DNA of 8,370 nucleotides from Gammaproteobacteria bacterium (GCA_016762995.1 JAESUT010000159.1:1-8370); one strand, 5' to 3'. Shown: positions 1 through 6,644, counted from the first letter of the stretch. The notes: generated from the letters alone by a model not told the origin. Numbers and translations are program-made.

Positions 1-81
1 ATTAATTCTATCGGCCCTGACTATGTGCTGGATGCGGGATATAGAGTGCCGCGCGGCAAGCTTGGCGTGGAACTACTCTAG
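1..81 (+). CDS. 3' end of an unidentified gene (C-terminal 26 residues)
   Basis: Frame 1 is open from the window edge to a TAG stop at 79-81 and encodes 26 residues ending in GYRVPRGKLGVELL. The alternation of hydrophobic and polar residues, with aromatic and glycine positions, resembles a late beta-strand of an outer-membrane barrel such as a TonB-dependent receptor. However, it does not end in the usual terminal aromatic residue, and the fragment is too short to assign a family. The stop lies immediately before the repeat island at 82-189, so the natural C-terminus may have been altered by that repeat. That the frame is coding is inferred from its position and plausible composition; the product is unknown. 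Confidence 0.4.
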   Translation: MNSIGPDYVLDAGYRVPRGKLGVELL

Positions 82-189
82 TTAAGTAAATAGTAAACTC
101 GTAGCAGGTAGGCCTTAAGGCCTACCTGCTACGACCTACTAGTTTAGACCTACTTATTTAGAACCTACTTGTTAAAACCTAGCTCTCTA
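82..189. repeat. Intergenic repeat island: 36-bp perfect palindrome, weaker flanking arms, 14-bp tandem units
   Basis: Positions 99-134 form a perfect 36-bp palindrome: 99-116 is the exact reverse complement of 117-134. As RNA this would be a 16-bp stem closed by a TTAA loop. Weaker complementarity continues outward: TAGTAAA-type sequence at 88-97 pairs with ACTAGTTTA-type sequence at 138-146, with small gaps. The right arm then runs into direct repeats of about 14 bp: GACCTACTAGTTTA (133-146), GACCTACTTATTTA (147-160), GAACCTACTTGTTAAA (161-176) and a degenerate ACCTAGCTCTCTA (177-189). No T-tract follows the hairpin, so it is not a textbook terminator, although such a stem could stop or stabilise transcripts from either side. 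It may be a REP- or MITE-like element. Confidence 0.75.
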
Positions 190-325
190 ATTCCAGACTG
201 ATCCTGTCTAAAACGGATGAGTAATTTCACTGAGTCCATCCGCTCAGCATCCAATCCCACCATGGTCATTACGCGGAACAATTGGCATCTCTGAAAGAGG
301 CCAATAGCGCCCCAATTCAAGGCGA
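190..325. other. Intergenic stretch upstream of the porin control region, no gene seen
   Basis: I see no supported gene or structured RNA here. A 72-codon frame on the - strand (244-462) runs through it, but it also covers the sigma-54 promoter and candidate NtrC site of the porin gene and shows no recognisable protein signature, so I treat it as chance. The segment probably serves as spacer between the repeat island and the porin enhancer region. Confidence 0.4.
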
Positions 326-342
326 CGCACCACCTTGGCGCA
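326..342 (+). promoter_or_regulatory. Candidate NtrC-like enhancer site
   Basis: CGCACC-ACCTT-GGCGCA matches the enterobacterial NtrC consensus TGCACY-N5-GGTGCA at 10 of 12 defined positions with exact 17-bp geometry. It lies about 100 bp upstream of the start expected from the sigma-54 promoter at 416-432, a typical enhancer distance for sigma-54 activators. The match is seen in the sequence; binding by NtrC is inferred. Confidence 0.45.
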
Positions 343-415
343 CCAATGTAGAGCGATTACAGCAAAACATGCCCTCCCTGAGCTAAAACAGCACAGGTTT
401 CTAGGCTTCACGCCA

Positions 416-432
416 TTGGCACAGCTCTTGCT
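416..432 (+). promoter_or_regulatory. Sigma-54 (RpoN) -24/-12 promoter of the porin gene
   Basis: TTGGCACAGCTCTTGCT reproduces the RpoN consensus YTGGCAC-N5-TTGCW. The invariant GG (418-419) and GC (430-431) are separated by exactly 10 bases. Transcription should start near 442-444, giving a leader of about 55 bases before the ATG at 498. With the NtrC-like site upstream, this points to activation under nitrogen limitation or by another sigma-54 activator. Confidence 0.75.
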
Positions 433-497
433 AAATACCCTGTAGCGGGTGGAAATAATCACCCCTCACCACTACCAACAAAGGGATATGACAAGAC

Positions 498-1208
498 ATG
501 AACTCACGAATTCTCTCACTCGCCGCGGCGGGACTCTTGCTTTCAGCTGGCTCCGTACAAGCAGATGAATGGACAGCTAATTTCGGCGCCTCTAACAACT
601 ACATCTGGCGTGGTCTTACTCAGACTGTAAACGAAGCGGCTATCTCCGGCGGGATCGACTATGCGTCTGACAGCGGTTTCTACGCAGGTACTTGGGCCTC
701 GAACGTGAGCTATGCGGCTGATGACATTTACTCCTATGAACACGACCTCTACGCAGGCTTCGCTGGCGAAGCGGGTGGAATCAGCTACGACCTTGGCTAC
801 CTCTACTACAACTATGATGCAGAAGCAGAATTCGACTTCGGTGAACTCTACGGGTCTATCGGTATTGGCGCCTTTACTTTTGGATTGAACGTTCTAGCGA
901 ACACCGAGGCCGACGAAGGCATTGGTCAAGATTTCGGTTTCGGCGAAGCGACTTATCTTTATGCTGACTACGGCACTACAATTGGTAATGGAGTCGACTT
1001 AAGCTTCCATATTGGCCACCACCAGGGTGATTTCTCTGAAGCCTTCAACGGCGTACCGGGTGACTACACCGACTACAACATCTCTGTTGGCAAAGACGGT
1101 TTCAGTTTCATGATCACTTCTACCGATCTGGATGATGCCGGACCTGACGCGCTAGACAACGACGATATTAAATTTGTAATTGGCTACAGTCTAGACATCG
1201 AGCTATAA
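498..1208 (+). CDS. TorF-family putative porin (outer-membrane beta-barrel)
   Basis: This 236-residue protein belongs by sequence pattern to the TorF / gcw_chp family of putative porins. A signal peptide occupies residues 1-22, with an AxA-like end (VQA) and cleavage before DEW. The hallmark follows directly (residues 31-43, ASNNYIWRGLTQT), and the rest is glycine- and aromatic-rich alternating strands (YDLGYLYYNY, FSFMITSTDL) typical of a small outer-membrane barrel. The length fits the family. An SD-like AAGGGA at 481-486 supports the ATG at 498; the ATG at 488 is out of frame. In many proteobacteria such genes lie beside glnK-amtB (recalled, not checked). Here the gene stands alone between two repeat structures, but its sigma-54 promoter and NtrC-like site fit the same nitrogen control. 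The passenger molecule is not known; passage of a nitrogen source is an inference. Confidence 0.9.
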   Translation: MNSRILSLAAAGLLLSAGSVQADEWTANFGASNNYIWRGLTQTVNEAAISGGIDYASDSGFYAGTWASNVSYAADDIYSYEHDLYAGFAGEAGGISYDLGYLYYNYDAEAEFDFGELYGSIGIGAFTFGLNVLANTEADEGIGQDFGFGEATYLYADYGTTIGNGVDLSFHIGHHQGDFSEAFNGVPGDYTDYNISVGKDGFSFMITSTDLDDAGPDALDNDDIKFVIGYSLDIEL

Positions 1209-1244
1209 GCATCTAGGAAGTTCGCGCACTGGGGCGAGGATTTC

Positions 1245-1297
1245 CTTGCTACTCCCTTCCTTGCTAGTACTTAGTAGCAAGAGAAGGGAGTAGCAAG
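1245..1297 (+). repeat. Long hairpin 3' of the porin gene built from CTTGCTA / TAGCAAG units
   Basis: The arm starting at 1245 (CTTGCTACTCCCTTC, then CTTGCTA) is the near-perfect reverse complement of the arm ending at 1297 (TAGCAAG, then AGAAGGGAGTAGCAAG), with a one-base bulge and an 8-base loop at 1267-1274. Each arm contains the 7-base unit twice, so the element is both an inverted and an internally repeated structure. It lies 36 bases after the porin stop codon, just ahead of the intrinsic terminator, and may protect the mRNA 3' end or be a mobile-type palindromic repeat. Confidence 0.7.
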
Positions 1298-1300
1298 AAA

Positions 1301-1341
1301 AGGAGTGGAAAGGCTGCATTAGCCTCTACGCTCCTTTTTTT
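1301..1341 (+). terminator. Rho-independent terminator of the porin gene
   Basis: AGGAG (1301-1305) pairs with CTCCT (1331-1335), and AGGCT (1311-1315) pairs with AGCCT (1321-1325) across a GCATT loop. The middle of the stem is imperfect, with a wobble and mismatches. A run of seven T follows at 1335-1341. Orientation and position fit the end of the + strand porin transcript and indicate a single-gene unit. Confidence 0.7.
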
Positions 1342-1381
1342 CCATCGCTATTCACTGCATACGATTAATAAAAGGCAGGAC

Positions 1382-1414
1382 AAAAAAAAGCCAGCGCTCA
1401 AAAAGAACGCCGGC
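1382..1414 (-). terminator. Rho-independent terminator of the catalase-peroxidase gene
   Basis: Read on the - strand, GCCGGCGTTC (1414-1405) and GAGCGCTGGC (1399-1390) form a 10-bp stem with two G-U pairs and a TTTTT loop, followed by eight T (1389-1382). It begins 30 bases beyond the katG stop codon. It stands back to back with the porin terminator, insulating the two convergent genes. Confidence 0.88.
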
Positions 1415-1444
1415 CAAATAAAAGTTAGCAATAGGGCTTGCTGT

Positions 1445-3667
1445 TTACATCAGATCGAAACGATCAAGAGTCATGACCTTGGTCCATGCACTTACGAAGT
1501 CCTGCACAAACTTTTCCTTCGAATCTTCAGAGGCGTAGAATTCCGCTATAGCACGCAGCTCTGAGTTAGAACCGAAGATGAGATCGACAGGTGTCGCCGT
1601 CCATTTTAATTCATTCGTTGCTCTATCACGCCCTTCAAAGATACCTGCCTCTCTAGAAGATTTGCTCCACACTACGCTGAGGTCGATCAGATTAACGAAG
1701 AAGTCATTGCTCAGCGTACCCGGCTGATCCGTGAAGACGCCATGCTGCGATTGTCGAGCATTCGCATCAAGAGCGCGCATGCCTCCGACCAATGCAGCCA
1801 TCTCGGGTACAGTCAGGTTAAGCAGAGCTGCCTTCTCTATGAGCATCTCAGCCGGTGAGCGCGAATTGCTTTGGGAGAAATAGTTGCGAAATCCATCAGC
1901 CGTCGGCTCAAGTAGCGCGAAGGAATCTACATCGGTATTCTTCTGCGCCGCATCGGTACGGCCAGCAACAAAGGCAACGCTAACATCATGACCACCCTGC
2001 TCTGCCGCCTGTTCAATAGCAGCACCGCCGGCAAGAACCAGCAAGTCAGCTAGGGATACTTGCTTGCTTGAGTTTCTCTCATTGAACTCGATCTGAATTG
2101 CCCCTAGCACGTCGAGAACTCGCGAAAGTTCCTGCGGATCATTAGCAGGCCAGCTCTTCTGCGGCGCTAATCGAACACGTGCACCGTTAGCTCCTCCGCG
2201 CATATCTGTGTCGCGGTAGGTAGATGCCGAAGCCCAGGCAGCTCGAACTAGCTCTGCCGTGCTTAGGTCGGAGGCCAATATCTCGCGCTTCAACCGTCTC
2301 ACGTCGCGACTGCTAACAAGGCTAGTCTCGAGCGCGGGAATCGGGTCCTGCCAAACAAACTCCTGCTTTGGTGCAAGCTCGCCCAAATAACGAGAGCTTG
2401 GGCCCATATCTCGATGCGTCAGTTTGAACCAGGCACGTGCGAACGCTTCTTCGAACTGCTCCGGATTCTCCAGCCAGCGTGTCGTAATAGCGCGGTAGGC
2501 TGGATCAACCTTGAGTGCAAGGTCAGTTGTTAACATTATCGGCGCATGGCGCTTCGATGAGTCGTGTGCATCGGGCACCAAGTTTGAAGCTGCCCCGTCA
2601 GCAGGCACCCACTGAATAGCACCAGCCGGACTGCGAGTCTGTACCCACTCGTAGCCATACAAGTTCTGCAAGAAGTTGTGTGTCCATGCCGCAGGATCGA
2701 TTGTCCAGGCGCCTTCTAGTCCACTGGTAATTGTATCGCCAGCATTACCGCTGCCATAGCTGTTCTTCCAACCCAAGCCCTGTTGTTCAATGCTCGCCGC
2801 TTCAGGCTCAGAGCCTACGTGCTCATCAGGGCGCGCAGCACCGTGCGCCTTACCAAAAGTGTGACCACCGGCAATAAGCGCAACCGTCTCTTCGTCGTTC
2901 ATCGCCATGCGCGCAAACGCCTCGCGAATCGCATCGGCTGCAGCCTGTGGATCAGGGTTTCCGCCCGGTCCTTCTGGGTTTACATAGATTAGGCCCATCT
3001 GCACCGCGCCCAATGCGCCTTCAAGTTCTCCAAGCTCGTTACGGCGATCTGCCGCCAGCCATTCGCCCTCTGGACCCCAGTTCACTTCTTCAGGCTCCCA
3101 AGCATCTACTCGCCCGCCCGCGAAACCCAAAGTTTTGAAGCCCATGGAATCCATAGCTACGGTGCCCGCAAGAATCATAAGGTCAGCCCAGGAGATGTTG
3201 CGGCCGTACTTCTGCTTGATAGGCAGCAGCAAGAGTCGCGCCTTGTCTAGATTCGCATTGTCAGGCCAGCTATTTAATGGAGCGAAACGCTGCATGCCGC
3301 CATCAGCTCCGCCACGACCATCGATCGATCGATAGGTACCCGCGCTATGCCATGCCATGCGGATGAAGAACGGTCCGTAGTGACCGAAGTCGGCAGGCCA
3401 CCAGTCTTGCGACGTGGTCATCAACTGTTCTAGATCCGCTGTAACCGCCTGAAGATCTAACTGCGCGAACGCCTCCGCGTAGTTAAATTCACCTCTCAAG
3501 GGATCGGATGCTAGAGCATTCTGGCGAAGCGGCTCGAGACTGAGCCGATTCGGCCACCAATAGTCATTGTTTACCAGATTCTCTTGCGCGCCAACAAATT
3601 GGACTGGCGCGAGGACACATATGCCAAGAAAGGCGATAGTTATCCTGGGTAGGGTTTTCTTAAACAA
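1445..3667 (-). CDS. katG: Exported bifunctional catalase-peroxidase (KatG family)
   Basis: Haem enzyme that destroys hydrogen peroxide by catalase and peroxidase reactions. From the TTG at 3667-3665 the protein is 740 residues, normal for the family. All key residues are visible: distal R103, W106, H107 ([11 protein letters not shown]); Y228 and M254, which with W106 form the family's Met-Tyr-Trp adduct; proximal H269 ([10 protein letters not shown]), W321 and D382; and the mobile arginine R419 (HRDMGP). The degenerate second peroxidase domain fills the C-terminal half. Unlike cytosolic KatG, the N-terminus (FKK, then a hydrophobic stretch ending VGA before QEN) is a signal peptide with cleavage near residue 27, so the enzyme should act in the periplasm, as KatP-type enzymes do. 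Start choice: the frame extends to a GTG at 3685 with no SD upstream, whereas GGAGG at 3676-3680 sits 8 bases before the TTG. It is convergent with the porin gene, divergent from the MFS gene, and probably OxyR-regulated. Confidence 0.95.
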   Translation of the reverse strand: MFKKTLPRITIAFLGICVLAPVQFVGAQENLVNNDYWWPNRLSLEPLRQNALASDPLRGEFNYAEAFAQLDLQAVTADLEQLMTTSQDWWPADFGHYGPFFIRMAWHSAGTYRSIDGRGGADGGMQRFAPLNSWPDNANLDKARLLLLPIKQKYGRNISWADLMILAGTVAMDSMGFKTLGFAGGRVDAWEPEEVNWGPEGEWLAADRRNELGELEGALGAVQMGLIYVNPEGPGGNPDPQAAADAIREAFARMAMNDEETVALIAGGHTFGKAHGAARPDEHVGSEPEAASIEQQGLGWKNSYGSGNAGDTITSGLEGAWTIDPAAWTHNFLQNLYGYEWVQTRSPAGAIQWVPADGAASNLVPDAHDSSKRHAPIMLTTDLALKVDPAYRAITTRWLENPEQFEEAFARAWFKLTHRDMGPSSRYLGELAPKQEFVWQDPIPALETSLVSSRDVRRLKREILASDLSTAELVRAAWASASTYRDTDMRGGANGARVRLAPQKSWPANDPQELSRVLDVLGAIQIEFNERNSSKQVSLADLLVLAGGAAIEQAAEQGGHDVSVAFVAGRTDAAQKNTDVDSFALLEPTADGFRNYFSQSNSRSPAEMLIEKAALLNLTVPEMAALVGGMRALDANARQSQHGVFTDQPGTLSNDFFVNLIDLSVVWSKSSREAGIFEGRDRATNELKWTATPVDLIFGSNSELRAIAEFYASEDSKEKFVQDFVSAWTKVMTLDRFDLM

Positions 3668-3675
3668 TGGAATTT

Positions 3676-3680
3676 CCTCC
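3676..3680 (-). promoter_or_regulatory. Shine-Dalgarno site that decides the katG start
   Basis: On the - strand this reads GGAGG, a perfect anti-16S core match, 8 bases before the TTG codon at 3667-3665. It lies inside the reading frame begun by the upstream GTG (3685-3683), whose own upstream sequence (AATTTAACAATTA) has no SD. TTG initiation is therefore preferred and gives a compact signal peptide. Confidence 0.65.
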
Positions 3681-3723
3681 GTCACTAATTGTTAAATTTA
3701 CGTTGAATACAGAGCACAGTGCT

Positions 3724-3752
3724 ACTCTACCCAGAGCACACAAATCGGTAAA
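3724..3752 (-). promoter_or_regulatory. Candidate sigma-70 promoter of katG
   Basis: On the - strand, TTTACC (3752-3747) and TAGAGT (3729-3724) are 17 bases apart and match the -35 and -10 consensus at four of six positions each. The start would fall near 3717, giving a leader of about 50 bases. Such a weak promoter is what an activator-dependent gene would have, and the OxyR-like array lies 11 bases upstream of the -35. Confidence 0.35.
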
Positions 3753-3763
3753 ACAATATATAA

Positions 3764-3799
3764 CGATGCTAATCATCGGAATTAGCGATAGCTAAATAG
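3764..3799 (-). promoter_or_regulatory. OxyR-like operator array upstream of katG
   Basis: CGAT (3764-3767), ATCG (3775-3778) and CGAT (3786-3789) are each separated by exactly 7 bases, followed by ATAG at 3796-3799 with a spacing one base short. The OxyR pattern is ATAG-N7-CTAT-N7-ATAG-N7-CTAT, so the geometry matches while one base per element differs. The same stretch holds GCTAAT / ATTAGC / GCTAAA inverted repeats (3768-3796). It lies just upstream of the candidate katG -35, where OxyR normally activates. Binding by OxyR or another LysR-type regulator is inferred. Confidence 0.35.
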
Positions 3800-3944
3800 A
3801 GAGTGATGCCCGCAAGCTCGCAATCAAGCAAAGGTGCAGCTCGCCCCGCCTAGAGGATATCCTTCTTCAAATTAGCTAGTTTTTTGAGCTGAGCCCGACT
3901 ATTCTCCGTAGGCATCTCGTCCAGAAAAATAAGAAGAACCTGCT

Positions 3945-5261
3945 ATGACAGATCGCACAGATGGAACGACCCCTCCCACCGTACCGCCGGTAAATCCCTA
4001 TGCGAGGACACGAACAAGAAACTATGCGCTTGTCGTTCTGACCCTCGTCTATACCTTCAATTTTATTGACCGGCAGCTGCTCTCCATCTTGCAGGAGTCC
4101 ATCAAACTCGACCTGTCGTTATCCGATAGCCAACTTGGGTTATTAACAGGTTTCGCTTTCGCGATGTTCTATGTCACTGCGGGCATTCCTATCGCACGCT
4201 TTGCAGATCGCAGCAATCGCAGAAACATTGTCGCTGTGTCTGTTGGCCTTTGGAGCGTAATGACAGCGCTTAGCGGCTTTGTGCAAAACTACGCCCAGCT
4301 GCTCGCCGCACGTATCGGTGTTGGGGTCGGGGAAGCAGGAGGCAGTCCTCCATCGCACTCCATAGTCTCCGACATTTTCCCTCCAGAAAAACGAGCAAGC
4401 GCACTGGCTTTCTATTCTACCGGCGTAAACCTCGGCATCTTGTTCGGCTTTCTCTTCGGTGGCTGGCTTAATGAATTCTTCGGATGGCGGGTCGCGTTTA
4501 TGGTTGTCGGTATACCGGGCATCCTACTAGCGATTCTGGTACGAACAACCGTCCGCGAACCAATTCGTGGGCTGATGGAAAACAAAACCGCCTCCGAGGT
4601 TCAGGTGCCCTTCAAAGAAGTAGTCTCGCTGCTATGGAAACGAAAGACGTTTCGGCACATGGCATTTGCTTGCGGACTCAACGCCTTCGCTGGATACGGC
4701 ACCGTAAATTGGCTAGCCTCTTACTTCATTAGAAGTCATGACATGTCAACGGGGGAACTGGGGACTTGGCTCGCATTGTCCACGGGGTTATTTGGCGCAA
4801 TCGGCGTACTACTTGGCGGCATATTGGGCGACAAACTCGGTAAACGCGACAAACGCTGGTATCAATGGATACCTGGGCTCGCGACAATCACAGTTGTGCC
4901 ATTCCTGCTAATCGTATTGCTCACAGGCAACACATACTTGGCACTAGTCTGTGCGTTTATTCCGGGCCTGTTGCAAAATGTTTACCTCGGAAATTCCATC
5001 GCTACCACACACAATTTGGTTGGACTGAGATGGCGTTCGACCGCATCAGCGATCTTGTTTCTTGTTATTAACATCATAGGCTTGGGTCTCGGACCGTTCG
5101 CCGTCGGCTTCCTGAGTGATCTGCTTACTCCCTCTTTGGGAGCCGAGTCATTACGTTACTCGATGGCGATACTTCTGCCGACTGCTATGGTCTGGTCGAG
5201 CATTCATTTTTATCTCGCTTCCCGCACATTGCGGCAAGATCTGGAGTTAGCGCCTGAATGA
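3945..5261 (+). CDS. MFS transporter, spinster-like family
   Basis: A 438-residue major facilitator with about 12 membrane segments after a short proline-rich cytosolic N-terminus (residues 1-25). Family marks are NFIDRQ at the end of TM1 (39-44), the motif A loop after TM2 (ARFADRSNRR, 84-93), the TM4 sequence RIGVGVGEAGGSPPSHS (123-139) with its buried R and E, SDIFPPEKRASA (142-153), and a second motif A-like loop in the other half (GGILGDKLGKRDKR). These fit the bacterial spinster-like group, whose substrates are mostly undefined; organic anions, lipids and small amphipathic compounds are possible. The ATG at 3945 has only a weak AAGAAG (3931-3936) ahead of it. The M19 gene starts 34 bases after the stop on the same strand, so the two are likely co-transcribed and the transporter may carry the substrate or product of that enzyme. 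Confidence 0.9.
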   Translation: MTDRTDGTTPPTVPPVNPYARTRTRNYALVVLTLVYTFNFIDRQLLSILQESIKLDLSLSDSQLGLLTGFAFAMFYVTAGIPIARFADRSNRRNIVAVSVGLWSVMTALSGFVQNYAQLLAARIGVGVGEAGGSPPSHSIVSDIFPPEKRASALAFYSTGVNLGILFGFLFGGWLNEFFGWRVAFMVVGIPGILLAILVRTTVREPIRGLMENKTASEVQVPFKEVVSLLWKRKTFRHMAFACGLNAFAGYGTVNWLASYFIRSHDMSTGELGTWLALSTGLFGAIGVLLGGILGDKLGKRDKRWYQWIPGLATITVVPFLLIVLLTGNTYLALVCAFIPGLLQNVYLGNSIATTHNLVGLRWRSTASAILFLVINIIGLGLGPFAVGFLSDLLTPSLGAESLRYSMAILLPTAMVWSSIHFYLASRTLRQDLELAPE

Positions 5262-5269
5262 AAATTCAG
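5254..5269 (+). other. Small hairpin with a GAAA tetraloop over the MFS stop codon
   Basis: CTGAAT (5254-5259) and ATTCAG (5264-5269) are perfect complements around GAAA, a stable GNRA-type loop. The structure includes the MFS stop codon (5259-5261) and ends 14 bases before the GGAG ribosome site (5284-5287) of the next gene. It has no T-run and so is not a terminator; it could mark an mRNA processing point or be chance. Confidence 0.4.
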
Positions 5270-5295
5270 CACATACAAATATTGGAGTTGAACAA

Positions 5296-6603
5296 ATGAA
5301 CTATCCACGTATCGCACCAGGAAAACGTCGCAGCCTGATTTTTTCACTCGCTCTAGTCGGCTTAGTCTCGTGCTCAGAGAACGAATCGGCGAGCACGGAA
5401 ACAACACACAGCGATGCCGACTCAGCGCTATCTCTATCTCCTACCCAGATTCATAATGCGAGCCTCGTTCTAGACGCACATGCAGATATTGTAATTCCCT
5501 CAACTTCGACTGCTTACCTAAGTGCCGATGGCTCTTCCAAGGTGGAGCCTGCAAAGATGCGCGCTGGCGGAGTCGATGCGGTTGTAATGTCCGTAGCAGT
5601 TGGCCCAGGCCCTCGAACAGAGGCAGGTGATGCCGCCGCCCGCGCTGAGGCCGATGAGAAAGTCGAAGCCGTACACACCTTAGTTGCCGAGAGTCAGGGC
5701 GAAATCATTCTCGCAACGACATCTAGTGAGATAGTTGCCGCAGTGGATGCGGGCAAGCTAGCGCTCATTCTCGGGTTTCAGAACGCTCGATCTCTACAGA
5801 GGAATATTTCTGCCATCGATGAATTTTATGCATCCGGCGTTCGCATCTTCGGTCTCAATCATTTGGGCCACAATGAGTTTTCTGATTCCTCACGACCAGA
5901 GTTCAATGGTGAAACAGGCGTATATGAAGTCACCGAAGAACACAATGGCTTGTCTGCGCTAGGAGTTGAAGCGATTGAGAGAATCAATGCGCTGGGCGCT
6001 GTAGTCGACATCTCACAACTTTCCAAAGCAGCCGCTCTGCAGACACTTAACCTTACGACCTCGCCGTTGATTGCGAGTCATTCAAATGCAAAGTCTGTTT
6101 CAGACGTTAGTCGCAATCTCAGCGACGAAGAGATTGATCGTGTTGGCGAGAATGGGGGCGTGATTCACGTGGCGGCGTTCAAAGGTTACCTGCTTAATAT
6201 TTCAGAGCCTGAGTTTATTACTACTCTAAAACGCCTAAGGAGAGAAGCCGGCATCTCAGAGGAATACAATTACCCCTACGAGCTCTATTGGGAGATCGAC
6301 GACCTCACAGCAAGGTCCGCTTATCTCTCTGCGGTTAGCGAACTACTGGGACCGGCAACGACTGACAATATGATCGAGCACATCGATTATATCGTGAATC
6401 GCATAGGTATCGATCATGTAGGCATAGGAAACGATTTTAATCACGGCAGCGGAATCGATGATTATAATGACGCGAGTGAAGCGGCGAATCTCACAGCAGG
6501 TTTAATAGATCGAGGCTACTCTGCATCTGATATCAACAAAATCTGGAGTGGAAATTTCCTACGCGTTCTGGATTCTGCCGCCCAGAACAGAACCGTGAAG
6601 TAG
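5296..6603 (+). CDS. M19 (renal dipeptidase-like) family lipoprotein with altered metal ligands
   Basis: A 435-residue protein of peptidase family M19. Residues 11-26 form a lipoprotein signal (KRRSLIFSLALVGLVSC); C26 sits in an LVSC lipobox and is followed by Ser, suggesting outer-membrane anchoring. A Ser/Glu/Thr-rich linker leads to a TIM-barrel amidohydrolase domain. Visible M19 features are the first metal motif H62-x-D64 (LDAHADIV), the substrate-side histidine region GLNHLGHNEFSDS (186-198), H262 in IASHSNAKSV, SRNLSDEEI (272-280), D380 in VGIGNDFNH, and the C-terminal WSGNFLRVL. The bridging glutamate of renal dipeptidase is replaced by Q162 (LGFQNARSL) and one zinc histidine by Q241 (VDISQLSKA). 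Similar Gln forms may define an M19 subgroup, so activity cannot be ruled out, but a classical two-zinc dipeptidase site is not intact. GGAG at 5284-5287 supports the ATG. Likely in an operon with the MFS gene. Confidence 0.9.
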   Translation: MNYPRIAPGKRRSLIFSLALVGLVSCSENESASTETTHSDADSALSLSPTQIHNASLVLDAHADIVIPSTSTAYLSADGSSKVEPAKMRAGGVDAVVMSVAVGPGPRTEAGDAAARAEADEKVEAVHTLVAESQGEIILATTSSEIVAAVDAGKLALILGFQNARSLQRNISAIDEFYASGVRIFGLNHLGHNEFSDSSRPEFNGETGVYEVTEEHNGLSALGVEAIERINALGAVVDISQLSKAAALQTLNLTTSPLIASHSNAKSVSDVSRNLSDEEIDRVGENGGVIHVAAFKGYLLNISEPEFITTLKRLRREAGISEEYNYPYELYWEIDDLTARSAYLSAVSELLGPATTDNMIEHIDYIVNRIGIDHVGIGNDFNHGSGIDDYNDASEAANLTAGLIDRGYSASDINKIWSGNFLRVLDSAAQNRTVK

Positions 6604-6613
6604 TAGGTAAGAA

Positions 6614-6644
6614 ATGGCTAGGGGAATTCATTCCCCAATGCCAT
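6614..6644 (+). terminator. Hairpin after the M19 gene, possible weak terminator
   Basis: ATGGC (6614-6618) pairs with GCCAT (6640-6644) and GGGGAA (6621-6626) pairs with TTCCCC (6631-6636) around a TTCA loop, with a small asymmetric internal loop between the stems. It starts 10 bases after the stop codon. Only a poor T-run follows (CTTTAAAATTT), so termination may be partial. It separates the MFS-M19 unit from the SGNH gene. Confidence 0.45.

Noticed and set aside
99..134. 36-bp palindrome considered as an intrinsic terminator or dif/att site
   Set aside because: There is no T-run on either side, no known dif core is visible, and no integrase gene is in the window; kept only as a repeat.
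133..189. Tandem 14-bp units considered as a CRISPR array or iteron origin
   Set aside because: Units are adjacent without spacers, degrade quickly after three copies, and there is no cas or rep gene nearby.
244..462. 72-codon reverse-strand frame upstream of the porin gene
   Set aside because: It overlaps the sigma-54 promoter and candidate NtrC site, has no recognisable domain and has a Cys- and Arg-rich composition typical of chance frames.
2783..3335. Three + strand frames of 63-69 codons opposite katG
   Set aside because: They lie antisense to highly conserved KatG coding sequence and are shadows of its codon pattern.
3686..3944. Search for a small gene or a clear + strand promoter for the MFS gene in the divergent region
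   Set aside because: No open frame with an SD was found. A TTGAGC at 3884-3889 could be a -35, but no convincing -10 lies at the right distance.
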